Origin: Neobacillus endophyticus
GTDB taxonomy: Bacteria > Bacillota > Bacilli > Bacillales > Cytobacillaceae
NCBI RefSeq assembly: GCF_013248975.1
Contig: NZ_JABRWH010000001.1
Location: 4,112,001-4,176,000 of the forward strand
DNA length: 64,000 nucleotides
Direction of reading: 5' to 3'
Within the stretch, counting starts at the first letter, position 1. Every line of letters starts with the position of its first letter. Below are positions 49,071-57,799 of this stretch, in pieces. The notes below the pieces were generated by a model. The model searched no databases. It was not told where the DNA came from and saw nothing but the letters and a program-made list of their open reading frames with translations. The translations under genes and the position numbers were made by a program.

Positions 49071-49075
49071 ATAAA

Positions 49076-50707
49076 TTAGAGGTGTTCAGAGGGCTCAATT
49101 TGAATAGAATTCAAATGTTTCATTCGGTTTATGACAGATAATACTTCATTAATTCTAGGTAATTCAAGCCATCTTTCGAAACCAGGAAAAAAGGAAGAAA
49201 ATACAATATCCACTCCTTCTCTCTCCATATCTTCGAGCACTTTTTTGATCTTTTCATGAGGAAAGATGAGGCGCCCCTGATTATTTATAGCTATTTTTCG
49301 AATTAAAAAGGCAATAGCTGCAAGCTGGGCGTGTGATGTGATATTGTAAAGCCCTCTGATATCAATTTGTCCATCACCTATTATCATGTATCCCATGGTT
49401 GAAACCATCAGCTTTTCTGTACCACTTCCCTGTGGATAGCTCGAAAAGTGATCGGTGGTTATTTTTCTTTCTATCTCCCATTTTGTAATGGGGATACGTT
49501 CGCGTGGTTTGTCGTGTTCACATAATTTTTTTGCTTCCTGGGTTACGTTTTTTGGCACAAAATTTTCCATCAGGATGATTTGATCAGCTACGGATAAAAA
49601 TTCACCGCTACCTCCAATAACAAGAACGGAAGATACACCAACAGCCTCATAAAGCTCCCTGACGCGTTCCGTAAAAGGTGTAATAGGTTCATGCTTGATT
49701 AATGAACGCATTTTGATATCTTGAATCATAAAGTTGGTCGCACTTCTATCTTCATCAATAAGAAGAAGCTTACACCCGAAGTTGATTGCCTCCATAATAT
49801 TTGCGGCTTGAGATGTGGAACCTGAGGCGTAGTCAGTCGAAAACTGCTCAGCCGAACCATTGGGTATCCATTTTATGAAAGGCGTAATATTGATATTTTT
49901 TATGGAACGGCCTTCCTCTGCAGATATTTCCATTGCACTTTGATCTGTAATAACAAATTCTCGACCGTCGCCTATGATGTGATTGTAAATCCCCGAATTT
50001 AGTGCATCCAGCAATGTACTTTTACCCGAATAACCACCGCCGGTGATGACCGTTACACCATGTTTTATTCCCATTCCTCGCAAACCACAAATTTCAACTT
50101 CAACATCTTCCGGGGATGTAAAAGGCAAGGCACCCTCTAGTGGCCCGTTGTTGTCTTTATTTCTTGGCAAAATGCTGCCATTCCCAATAAACGCACAATA
50201 ACCATTGGATTTTAGCCATTCGCGAATCATATTTTGTTTTTTTACTAATTCATAGGCAGCATTTAATTTGATGAGATCAAACTTGGCAATAAACTCCTCC
50301 ACTTCTTTTGGAAGCATTTTGCAAAGCATGCGCATAGCTTTATTATTATCCTTGAATGGAAGTTGAACTGTAATCATTAAGCATAAATACCATTCTTCCG
50401 AGATGAGTTCGACATAGGATGCATTACGTTGCAACACCACATTTGTTGGACGAAAACAATAAAAAGCACCATTTTCTTTATCAGAACGTGAACGGTTATA
50501 AATCACTTCATTTAATGCCTCAATATGATCAATCCATTCTCTTAATGCAAAATCTGAGAAAACAACTTGATCCATATTTTCATCTAAGCCGAGACGGTCA
50601 AAAGGTATTTTTATAGTGATACATGGTTTATCCAGTGTGAGTTTATGTGTCCTTTCAATGTAATAGGCAACATCATTATTCCAATAGATTGGGTCTTCAT
50701 AAATCAT
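49076..50707 (-). CDS. ABC-class ATPase (PF09818-like)
   Basis: 543 residues from the first ATG. P-loop domain from about 230: GGGYSGKSTLLDAL (Walker A), then SGSTSQAANIMEAINFGCKLLLIDEDRSATNFMI (signature-like and Walker B). This order is typical of the predicted ABC-class ATPases of unknown, possibly RNA-linked, function. The ATG has no ribosome site. The frame is open upstream for 21 more codons (KRLAQYFRTLQSGQSSYS), which fits the family's N-terminus. That extension starts with ATT at 50762-50764, about ten bases after AAGG. The real start may be this ATT, or the start codon was lost. An attenuator-like leader lies upstream. Confidence 0.85.
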   Translation of the reverse strand: MIYEDPIYWNNDVAYYIERTHKLTLDKPCITIKIPFDRLGLDENMDQVVFSDFALREWIDHIEALNEVIYNRSRSDKENGAFYCFRPTNVVLQRNASYVELISEEWYLCLMITVQLPFKDNNKAMRMLCKMLPKEVEEFIAKFDLIKLNAAYELVKKQNMIREWLKSNGYCAFIGNGSILPRNKDNNGPLEGALPFTSPEDVEVEICGLRGMGIKHGVTVITGGGYSGKSTLLDALNSGIYNHIIGDGREFVITDQSAMEISAEEGRSIKNINITPFIKWIPNGSAEQFSTDYASGSTSQAANIMEAINFGCKLLLIDEDRSATNFMIQDIKMRSLIKHEPITPFTERVRELYEAVGVSSVLVIGGSGEFLSVADQIILMENFVPKNVTQEAKKLCEHDKPRERIPITKWEIERKITTDHFSSYPQGSGTEKLMVSTMGYMIIGDGQIDIRGLYNITSHAQLAAIAFLIRKIAINNQGRLIFPHEKIKKVLEDMEREGVDIVFSSFFPGFERWLELPRINEVLSVINRMKHLNSIQIEPSEHL

Positions 50708-50810
50708 ACTGTAAGATGACTGTCCAGATTGTAATGTGCGAAAATATTGAGCGAGTCTTTTAATAAAGCATCATCCTTTCATATTTGGAAAGTGATGAAT
50801 AACGGAAAAC

Positions 50811-50844
50811 AAAAAAATAACAGCCACTCCATAAGTAGCTGTTA
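50811..50844 (-). terminator. Terminator in the leader of the ABC-class ATPase gene
   Basis: TAACAGC/GCTGTTA arms followed by TTTTTTT on the minus strand. It stands between a promoter and the ATPase gene, so it is placed as an attenuator. Confidence 0.85.
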
Positions 50845-50890
50845 TATACCGGCAAGAAAGCTTAAACGTTCCTTCTGCCTAAATATAAAA

Positions 50891-50920
50891 GCCCTGAGAT
50901 TGAATCCTACCCTCAGAGCC
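50891..50920 (-). promoter_or_regulatory. Leader hairpin
   Basis: CTGAG/CTCAG arms enclosing a 13-base loop, between leader ORF and terminator; candidate anti-terminator or pausing element. Confidence 0.45.
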
Positions 50921-50948
50921 TAATGTTAATGTATTCGTAAAAAAATAA

Positions 50949-50993
50949 CTAAAAAGCAATATGAGGATAAGACTTATTTTTTTTTGTTCTCAT
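50949..50993 (-). CDS. Leader peptide, 14 residues
   Basis: ATG preceded by GAGGTGAGGATA, encoding MRTKKNKSYPHIAF, then TAG. The ribosome site can pair with codons 8-11 of the same ORF (TGAGGATAA/TTATCCTCA, 50962-50970 and 50993-51001). Such short ORFs in front of a terminator are typical of translation-controlled transcription attenuation. Confidence 0.55.
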   Translation of the reverse strand: MRTKKNKSYPHIAF

Positions 50994-51462
50994 TATCCTC
51001 ACCTCGTTACGATTTATTTTTACAACAACACAATCCTAACATTAATTTAACCATTTGACAAGAGGTGCATCGTGGCCTGTTTTTTGCTACGGCTCACCAC
51101 TATTACTGCTGGACTATATCCTCTACAACCTGCCCTAAACATGAAACAGGCACGCGTGTTCATCTTTCGATAATCGCGCCCGATCGTAAAAATATAATTG
51201 CACTAGCCGCCTCCTATATTAGAAAAGATGGTTAATTTTTGTATATTAGTGTATCGGGCGACCAAATGAAGATGTAAATGCTGGACTGAGCTACAGAGAT
51301 CCAACTTTTTGTTATCATCCGATAATAGTTCCAAACGCCATAATTATTTTATAAACCTATCATATTGAGGAACGTGGACAGAGTTGATGCCAATAATACA
51401 TAATTAATTTCAAGATAGTTGATACTTTTTATATAAAATAACTGTAAAAAGGAATTGATTTT
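50994..51462. other. Divergent intergenic region
   Basis: Contains the promoter at 51033-51061 and repeat fragment R5 (51163-51190, taatcgcgcccgatcg). Nothing else recognisable. Confidence 0.5.
51033..51061 (-). promoter_or_regulatory. Sigma-A-type promoter of the attenuator/ATPase transcript
   Basis: On the minus strand TTGTCA, 17 bases, TAGGAT. It would start transcription about 30 bases before the leader ORF. Confidence 0.7.
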
Positions 51463-52476
51463 ATGGATGTAAAAAATAATGCAAAATTAACTTCTGGAGA
51501 GTTAGCATACTGTTGGGAACAATTGATGGATAATAGTGCCTCTAATCTGGTTCTGGAGTATTTTAACCTAACTTCGGAATTACAAGAAGTTAAATCTTTA
51601 TGTAGTGAGGCAGGATCCATTTCTAAATCTACAATCCAATTTTGTGAATCAGTGCTTAGTAATGAGAACTATCCAATGCCTAAAGGATTCAACATTAATT
51701 ATGACTTGAACCCAAATGCCCCTAAAATGTATACCGATGTTTTTATACTTTTTTATTTGAACAACTTGTCTAAACTTGGCATTTCCCTATCAAGTATGGC
51801 TCTTACTGATTCAGTAAGGGAGGACATCCGAAACTTTTTCCACGAACAATTAAAAAAAATGTCTGATTTATTTCAAAGAACGACAACGACACTTTTAGAA
51901 AAAGGAGTTTTTGTAAGGCCTCCTTCCATCACTTCAACACACGAAACAAGTCCAATTGCTAATAAGGGATTTTTGGGAAACTTCTTTAACGAGAATAGAG
52001 AATTAACCGCTAGAGAGGCAAATGAATTACATAAAAATGTTTTTATGAACTATATTGGTAAAAACTTACTAATTGGATTTATGCAAACTACCTCTAATCC
52101 GCAATTAAAAGCTGTGATGCAACACGGGAAAGAATTAGCTCTAAATATTATAGACAAATTAGGTGATATTTTAATACAAAACGATTTGCCAATTTCAATG
52201 ACATGGGATACATGTGTTTTAGATGGGGAAACAGCCCCCTTTTCAGATAAATTAATGACTTACTTATTAGACCAAATGAATCGTGATGGAATTGCCAATT
52301 ATGGATATAGTGCAGCAGTAAGTGTTCGAAAAGATTTAAAAGTAACTTATGCAAAAATAATTACAGATGTTTATCAATATGAAGAAAATATAAAATCCTT
52401 TATGCTTAAAAATGAATGGATGGAAAAACCACCTGTTGCATTAAATAGGATCAAGCTTGCTGAAGATAAAGTATAA
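51463..52476 (+). CDS. DUF3231 family protein
   Basis: A 337-residue helical protein with two similar halves, each starting LTSGELAYCWEQLMDNS or LTAREANELHKNVFMNYI, as in DUF3231 proteins of Bacillales. These are ferritin-like in outline and sometimes linked to sporulation. AAGGAA precedes the ATG. Function unknown. Confidence 0.85.
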   Translation: MDVKNNAKLTSGELAYCWEQLMDNSASNLVLEYFNLTSELQEVKSLCSEAGSISKSTIQFCESVLSNENYPMPKGFNINYDLNPNAPKMYTDVFILFYLNNLSKLGISLSSMALTDSVREDIRNFFHEQLKKMSDLFQRTTTTLLEKGVFVRPPSITSTHETSPIANKGFLGNFFNENRELTAREANELHKNVFMNYIGKNLLIGFMQTTSNPQLKAVMQHGKELALNIIDKLGDILIQNDLPISMTWDTCVLDGETAPFSDKLMTYLLDQMNRDGIANYGYSAAVSVRKDLKVTYAKIITDVYQYEENIKSFMLKNEWMEKPPVALNRIKLAEDKV

Positions 52477-52518
52477 GGAAAAACAAAAGCTGCTTTGAGA
52501 AGTAGCTTTTGTTTTTCC
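52477..52518 (+). terminator. Strong, probably bidirectional terminator
   Basis: Fifteen-base perfect arms GGAAAAACAAAAGCT/AGCTTTTGTTTTTCC starting right after the stop codon. Confidence 0.9.
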
Positions 52519-52545
52519 ACAATCTGGCCCGATTGCGGAATAATG
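52516..52545. repeat. Accessory-region repeat R6 (fragment)
   Basis: ccacaatctggcccgattgcgg; the hairpin part of R4 and R9 is missing. Confidence 0.5.
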
Positions 52546-52668
52546 TGATGGCATTTTTACCATAAAAAACTTTAAACAAAGCGTATCCAAAGGGGGATGC
52601 ATCGCATCTTTTTTACAAACATCGTGACTTTATTTCAAAGCTACAATTTGTCCTGCTGAATAAGATTT

Positions 52669-53019
52669 TTAATCATCAAGCATCTCTTGGTCAAACCAAA
52701 CATCTTCATAGTCATCAGCAATTAAAAATCTCCATCCTGGTGCTAAACCAAGATACTTTTTTATATTCGGATCCCACTCATCAATATGTGCTATATGAAG
52801 GGGAACGAAAAAATCAGGATCTTCGGAAAATTCTTCTCCTGCCCAGATAAACCAACCAGAAGTGCCCTCTTCTGAATATAAACGTAGACCATTAATCGGA
52901 ACTTTACCTTCTTTAACGTTGGTAGCAACCCCTAATTTTAAGTTGTTTTCTGCTGGAAAATATTCAGCGCCGTATTTATTGCAAATTTTAATTTGTTCTC
53001 GTTCCACATTAATTGACAT
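52669..53019 (-). CDS. DUF2185/Imm33-like protein
   Basis: A 116-residue acidic protein with LRLYSEEGTSGWFIWAGEEFSEDPDFF and LGLAPGWRFLIADD, a pattern like DUF2185-type immunity proteins. GGGAG before ATG. No toxin gene is adjacent. It may be a remaining immunity gene or a domesticated one. Confidence 0.65.
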   Translation of the reverse strand: MSINVEREQIKICNKYGAEYFPAENNLKLGVATNVKEGKVPINGLRLYSEEGTSGWFIWAGEEFSEDPDFFVPLHIAHIDEWDPNIKKYLGLAPGWRFLIADDYEDVWFDQEMLDD

Positions 53020-53085
53020 AGTTTTACTCCCATACCTATTTAATTCTTCTTCCTTAATATCAGATATTGCCTACTCCCTTTTTGC

Positions 53086-53161
53086 ACTAAACTCCATTTA
53101 ACGGATTAAAGACCAAGAAAAATGGACTGCTGAAAACAATCCATCTTTGTTCAATTCTAGC
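53086..53161. repeat. Repeat aatggact, copy 2
   Basis: Same element as 45794-45867, followed by the fragment ccgattgttgaagg and gaagtaaagcttcccgtta (R7). Confidence 0.65.
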
Positions 53162-53215
53162 AACCGATTGTTGAAGGTTGTTATTGAAGTAAAGCTTCCC
53201 GTTAATATAAGAACA

Positions 53216-53629
53216 TTATTCAATCTTTAAACCATCTGGAAGAATAATTTCACCATGAACGCTACTGACATTGAAAAAGCCAACGTCATGCTTAATTGCT
53301 AATTTGCGAACGTGTTCGTATGCCTCTTCAGCTACTGACCATGCAAAGGCCATATAAATGGCATTCGATGCAATACAATAATCTGTTAATCTCTCCTCTA
53401 ACTCTAAATTGTCGTTTATTTCATCATCAGATGGTGCAAATGAACCGTTCATGGTCGGAAATGTTTTAATACTTTCTTTAAACCAATTTTGTAGTAATGT
53501 AGCTGCATGTGAAATCTCATTATAGTCTACATCTTCGCTCCAAGATGTTAGGTTTTCATACCAAGCCATAAACTCTTTCTTTGTTTTTGGAGCTTTCGTT
53601 TTTTCAAATACCATTAAATAGTAACTCAT
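53216..53629 (-). CDS. Hypothetical protein, immunity-like
   Basis: A 137-residue soluble acidic protein, GGGGG before ATG. SYYLMVFEKTKAPKTKKEFMAWYENLT at the start and a KTFPTMNG segment remind me of small proteins in polymorphic toxin loci. No catalytic motif. Function not assigned. Confidence 0.6.
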   Translation of the reverse strand: MSYYLMVFEKTKAPKTKKEFMAWYENLTSWSEDVDYNEISHAATLLQNWFKESIKTFPTMNGSFAPSDDEINDNLELEERLTDYCIASNAIYMAFAWSVAEEAYEHVRKLAIKHDVGFFNVSSVHGEIILPDGLKIE

Positions 53630-53784
53630 AATTCATATACCCCCAGTGGTAACATGGCAAGTCAGGTGTTGGCGTGCAATTGTTGCTTTTGAAGTTAACT
53701 GCCCAGTTAAATTAGAAAGTAGGATAGCCACTTCCGTCCCACCTTTAATATAAACACCCAATAGTTGAGTAACCTATATTTTTA

Positions 53785-54528
53785 TTAATCCTCGTCATTT
53801 AAAAGCAACTCTTCTAAGTACCGTTCCTTTCTATTTAGAAATCCTTTTGTTAATAGATAATGTTCTGTGTCTTCATATTTCACGTTTTCAATTACATTGG
53901 AATCAAAGCTGAAGATCTTTGCGTTTGGATACCCTAGTAAAATAGGCGAATGTGTCGCAATGATAAATTGAGAATTTCCAGTGCTCACTAATTGATGAAT
54001 AACCCTCATAAACGCTAGTTGGCGAGCTGGCGATAATGCTGCCTCTGGTTCATCTAATATATAAATACCCCTATCCGAAAAACGGTTCAAAAATAATGAT
54101 AAAAAGGATTCCCCGTGAGACTGGTGATGTAAAGACCTGCCTCCATATCCTCGATACTTAAAAGAAGGATCTTCCTTGGCTAGTTGATCCAAATGAGAGG
54201 CAAAATGATAAAAACTTTCAGCCCTTAAAAAGAAGCCTTGGTTTATCTTTGGCAACCAAGACAAACGAATGTACTTCCCTAAAGCAGAGTGGGATGAATC
54301 TACGTCATACATATTGTTTCTTCCTCCACCTGCGATATTAAACCCACAATTGTAAGCAATACCCTCAAGCAAAGTAGATTTTCCTGAACCATTTTCTCCT
54401 ACAAAAAATGTTACTTCACTATCTAAATCCAATGTATCCATGCCTCTTATAGCAGGAACAGTGAATGGGTACTTATTAAAATCGGTAACTTCTTCTCTCA
54501 AAAGAGTAATTTTACGTAAAAACAACAT
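53785..54528 (-). CDS. AAA ATPase of the SMC/ABC-like type
   Basis: 247 residues from ATG 54528, seven bases after AGGAG; the frame is open 15 codons more. Walker A FVGENGSGKSTLLEGIAYN, signature-like SHGESFLSLF, Walker B IYILDEPEAALSP, and IIATHSPILL. This is a short AAA_21-like ATPase, full length for the stand-alone type. Its partner, often a nuclease, is absent. Confidence 0.88.
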   Translation of the reverse strand: MLFLRKITLLREEVTDFNKYPFTVPAIRGMDTLDLDSEVTFFVGENGSGKSTLLEGIAYNCGFNIAGGGRNNMYDVDSSHSALGKYIRLSWLPKINQGFFLRAESFYHFASHLDQLAKEDPSFKYRGYGGRSLHHQSHGESFLSLFLNRFSDRGIYILDEPEAALSPARQLAFMRVIHQLVSTGNSQFIIATHSPILLGYPNAKIFSFDSNVIENVKYEDTEHYLLTKGFLNRKERYLEELLLNDED

Positions 54529-54761
54529 TTTTTTACTCCTGCTTTTTTCTGTGAAAATAATTATTATTAGCATCCCCTGTATACTATAGATCAGATAGGG
54601 GAATTCTTAAAAACAACCGAAAAAAACCAATAAGAAAGTAGAGGTACCTATGGGAGGGTAACTTTGTATATTTCTATTTGGTTTTGGTTATACTAACTAA
54701 TTTGCATTTCTTTATAGGACTCCTTGTTTATAAGCATGGAGTAAATGATTCGAAGCATTCG

Positions 54762-54828
54762 GTGCGACAGGGCAACGAGTGCTTTTTTCTGTGCGCCCGG
54801 CATGGGTGCACAGAAAGGGCACAATTCT
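54762..54828 (+). mobile_element. Possible 5' relic of a group II intron
   Basis: gtgcgacagggcaacgagtgc fits the GUGYGAC start of bacterial group II introns. The following CTGTGCGCCCGGCATGGGTG with its TTTCTGTGC/GCACAGAAA stem is like the conserved domain I segment of these introns, as I remember it. The sequence then breaks off into repeat R8. No reverse transcriptase is near. Confidence 0.4.
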
Positions 54829-54862
54829 ATTGAAGAATCCGCCCTTATATGAAATAACTAAG
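54812..54862. repeat. Accessory-region palindromic repeat R8
   Basis: gaaagggcacaattct, four bases, then gaagaatccgcccttatatgaaataact; very close to the right part of R1. Confidence 0.7.
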
Positions 54863-55056
54863 TTATGGTATCAGCCTTAAAATCGATCTTGTAGTTATAT
54901 CAACGCCCACGTGAGTTTAAGTGTACCCTTCAAAAAGTTACACCGATTTTACCATATATTCATTGAAAATTTTCTTACTCGCATTTCATTTTATATCTTA
55001 TAGAGCAGCTCCCAGAACAAAAGGTACTCTATAGACACGAATCATTGAACTCCTTG

Positions 55057-55554
55057 TTATTCTTTTCCGCTAAACTCTAAAATATTTAAACCCTCAGACG
55101 CCTCTGGTGCTTCAAAAAATTTAGTAACATGGATAAACACGGCTTCCGTGTCAAAAGCTGCTCTTTCGGGTTGTTCGTTAGACCTTTGTGCAATTTGACG
55201 TAAGCATTGCTCGTTATTTAGATTAAGGAAAATTAGTTGATGGCTTGCATTGACCTCTGACGCCATATCTAAAAACCACTTTCGCATTTTTTGAGTGTTA
55301 GCTGGAAAATCCATCACTACATCTGTACCGACACTTAATATGTTTTGGACATGATTTTTGACCAACGGCTTAAGCTGCGCTGAGAATTTTAGATAGTCCT
55401 CAAATGATGCAATCTGATTGGGATAAAGTGATGAAAGCCATTCATCCTCAGACAACAGTACCGCATGCTTATCTATCGCCAATTGTTTTGATTTAGTTGA
55501 TTTTCCAGCTCCCATTTTTCCACAGAAAAAGTATAGAGTCCCCAATTGTTTCAT
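55057..55554 (-). CDS. Small P-loop kinase-like ATPase
   Basis: A 165-residue protein with Walker A CGKMGAGKSTKSKQLA (about 10-25) and a zeta-toxin/nucleotide-kinase-like layout (LLSEDEWLSSLYP, VVMDFPANT, LIFLNLNNEQCLRQIAQR). It probably phosphorylates a small molecule. AGGGGGG before ATG. Target unknown. Confidence 0.8.
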   Translation of the reverse strand: MKQLGTLYFFCGKMGAGKSTKSKQLAIDKHAVLLSEDEWLSSLYPNQIASFEDYLKFSAQLKPLVKNHVQNILSVGTDVVMDFPANTQKMRKWFLDMASEVNASHQLIFLNLNNEQCLRQIAQRSNEQPERAAFDTEAVFIHVTKFFEAPEASEGLNILEFSGKE

Positions 55555-55770
55555 ATTTATTAACCCCCCTCGCTTATTTTAGTTTAACTTTTTACTGGTT
55601 AATTCCCATTCACATACTTCACTTATTAATATTTAGACGTTAAGATTTATATCCAATTTACTTATTCTACCAATTTCGTTTATATTCCTTCTTTAAAAAA
55701 CCTGCCCTAAAATTCAAGTGAAAACCAACACAATTTCTGCACAAATAACATTTTTCTTAAAATATGCTTT

Positions 55771-55867
55771 GCAACAATCTGGCCCTTTAAATAAAGAGGA
55801 GCACAATTCTTCCTAAAGAATCGCGCCCAATTGTTGAAGATCACTTATTTTCTATTAGCTGGTTTAT
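55771..55867. repeat. Accessory-region palindromic repeat R9
   Basis: gcaacaatctggccct, a hairpin region, gcgcccaattgttgaagatc, then tctattagctggttt as in R2. The longest copy in the window. Confidence 0.75.
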
Positions 55868-56157
55868 CACAACAACAAAATGCCACAGTGGTCATCGAAC
55901 GGCAGTTATTTTAAATGTTAGTTTAGACTATTTGGGTCACCTAATCATAAGATGGTTCCAATCACCAGCAACTATTAATAATTCTGATTCGCCATCAGGA
56001 ATCGATTCTGTAGTTTATATTTAAATATATTGCTCGACAAATTGAACCTTTACATAAAGAAAGAACCAATTCTTATATCAGAACAAATCGCCAGTATTAA
56101 AATGGGCATACAGCTACCATCATCCATATAGATGAATATTGATTTCACTGTGTTTGA

Positions 56158-56394
56158 AAAATAAACGGTAAAATTCGTTTAAATTGAGAAATACCCCTAT
56201 TTCCTTAAAAATAACGGAAGTTTTTCCTTTTATATTATTCAAAACTGTGGATATTGTCTTATTCAGAGCAGTTAATAGGAATATCTCCGCTTATATCTGC
56301 TTCTTAAACTTCATTTATATACATTAGCCGGAAATTCTCCGCTTATGAATTCTCTTGCCTGCACGAAAATCAACAATGAAAAATAACAGAGCCT
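56158..56394 (-). repeat. Structured repeat, copy C (inverted)
   Basis: Reverse complement of copies A and B over about 237 bases, with scattered substitutions and few indels. The unit ends (ggctctgtta and ccgtttattttt) are the same, so the element boundaries are well defined. Confidence 0.85.
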
Positions 56395-56523
56395 TTAGAA
56401 GAAGAATTTCACACATCTGAAACAACAAATGGTAGGAAATCAAATCGCTATAAGAAGAAAATGGTATTTGATATCCTGGGTGCGGCATATGACTTTACTC
56501 AGAAAACTAGTGCTGCATCGTAG
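56395..56523 (+). pseudogene. Possible gene fragment next to repeat copy C
   Basis: A frame without ATG reads LEEEFHTSETTNGRKSNRYK then KKMVFDILGAAYDFTQKTSA and stops at TAG. It looks protein-like and starts exactly where copy C ends, so the repeat may have inserted into or beside a gene. No family is assigned. Confidence 0.3.
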
Positions 56524-56535
56524 ATTCAATGAGGT

Positions 56536-56558
56536 TTAAAAAAAGCCTTCGAAGGCTT
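56536..56558 (-). terminator. Intrinsic terminator
   Basis: Perfect palindrome AAGCCTTCGAAGGCTT followed by TTTTT on the minus strand, downstream of the GNAT gene. Confidence 0.65.
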
Positions 56559-56754
56559 ATTAAATATATCTAATAATCAGGTTGAATAGCTGAAATTTAG
56601 GCAAAAAAAACATTTTATTGGAATTTTTTCAGTTCTGTTAACTTGGTGGGAATGTGGATATACCCCAGATTCGTTTTAAAAACAATAGCGCAAGAAAAAG
56701 AACCACAAAGTTTACGAAATAGCCTTAAAAAATAGATGGTATGGAAACCTTGAA

Positions 56755-57234
56755 TTATGCCTGGGTCTTTGTCAAATCCTTTTGGAATGCGCTCACTTCC
56801 TCCCAATCGCCGCTAAATATAGGAATGTGTTTGTACCCTACTCGTTCGTATAGGGCGATGGCTTCCGGTTGTCTAGGCCCGGTTTGCAGGACAATTTCCC
56901 GGTAGCCAAAATGGCCGGCCAATCGCTCTAATTCAGCCAAAATGGCCTGGGCTACACCTTTTCGGCGATATTTAGGTACGGTGTACATTCTTTTTACTTC
57001 TACCGTATGTTCATTTAGAGGGCGTATGGCACCGCACCCTGCTGGACAGCCAGCGATCCGGGCAACCACAAATGCTGCCCTTGGAACTTCCACATCTTCT
57101 GGTACGAATCCCGCGCTGCCATCAGTCACCTCATAAATATTGGCTAGTTCATCGCTCAGCTGTTTAATTAGTTGCTGGGAATCATTGCTGCGGACATTCT
57201 CAGCCACAGCCTTAATTTCTGTAAAAATAGTCAT
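56755..57234 (-). CDS. GNAT N-acetyltransferase
   Basis: 159 residues. VKRMYTVPKYRRKGVAQAILAELE is the acetyl-CoA-binding motif and EAIALYERVGYKHIP the C-terminal strand. AGGAG before ATG. Acceptor unknown. Its composition is more GC-rich than the flanking repeats. Confidence 0.88.
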   Translation of the reverse strand: MTIFTEIKAVAENVRSNDSQQLIKQLSDELANIYEVTDGSAGFVPEDVEVPRAAFVVARIAGCPAGCGAIRPLNEHTVEVKRMYTVPKYRRKGVAQAILAELERLAGHFGYREIVLQTGPRQPEAIALYERVGYKHIPIFSGDWEEVSAFQKDLTKTQA

Positions 57235-57328
57235 TAGATTCAGCTCCTATATGAATCAATTTTCAACAGTATTTTTTTTTGTTTTTTATCAGTAAATTCC
57301 ATCCTATACATGTGGCCATTTAAACTCG

Positions 57329-57799
57329 TTAGTTTTTAAAAAGAGATGGTAACGAACTTTTAATTCTTTCAATCTGTTTAATATGATGTTGAACATGCTT
57401 GATAAAGAGATTCACAATTTCATATAGCTGGACAGTTTCTCCCTTACTATTAGTTCCCTTTTTATACCAATCATCATTTGTTAATCTGTGAAAGACTTGC
57501 AGGTTTAATGCCAACAGTGACTGGAAACTATCAAGAATTTGATATGATAAACCTTCATTTGCTCTTGTTCCTTTTACCCATCGATCCTGATTAAAAGCAG
57601 GAAGAGTGGCATTAGATTCTGCCAAACGAAAAGAGGTGATTAAATTATGATCAAGTAAATGGGACAATACCTCCTTCACACTCCATTTCTCAGCTGCTTC
57701 CTTCCAAGATAATTCGTTTTCATTCAAGCCTGAAATGGCTTTTTTAATAAGATCCGTCGTTTTTTCATATTCTTGAAGAAGCACGTCTACAAAACTCAA
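57329..57799 (-). CDS. DinB family protein
   Basis: 156 residues forming a four-helix bundle. WSVKEVLSHLLDHNLITSFR contains the usual first metal-binding His, and HVQHHIKQIERI near the C-terminus gives the other two. DinB/YfiT proteins are metal-dependent, some acting as thiol transferases. TTG start eight bases after AGGAGG. About 100 bases separate it from the tcyN-like gene. Confidence 0.87.
   Translation of the reverse strand: MSFVDVLLQEYEKTTDLIKKAISGLNENELSWKEAAEKWSVKEVLSHLLDHNLITSFRLAESNATLPAFNQDRWVKGTRANEGLSYQILDSFQSLLALNLQVFHRLTNDDWYKKGTNSKGETVQLYEIVNLFIKHVQHHIKQIERIKSSLPSLFKN

Larger units (their letters stand above)
48669..49075. other. Intergenic region with repeats
   Basis: Holds the ttcaactaacctgc repeat (48916-48947) and the full repeat R4 (48994-49070). 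No gene seen. Confidence 0.5.
54529..55056. other. Intergenic region with intron-like and repeat fragments
   Basis: Holds the possible group II intron relic (54762-54828) and repeat R8. No gene seen. Confidence 0.5.
55555..56535. other. Long noncoding region with repeats and remnants
   Basis: Carries R9, the degenerate R10 (56033-56090), structured repeat copy C and a possible gene fragment (56395-56523). No complete gene. Confidence 0.5.

Noticed and set aside
40818..56090. CRISPR array
   Set aside because: The palindromic repeats are far apart, irregularly spaced and lie between genes; there are no regular spacers and no cas genes.
56615..56806. 63-codon minus frame
   Set aside because: Overlaps the end of the GNAT gene in another frame and lacks a ribosome site.
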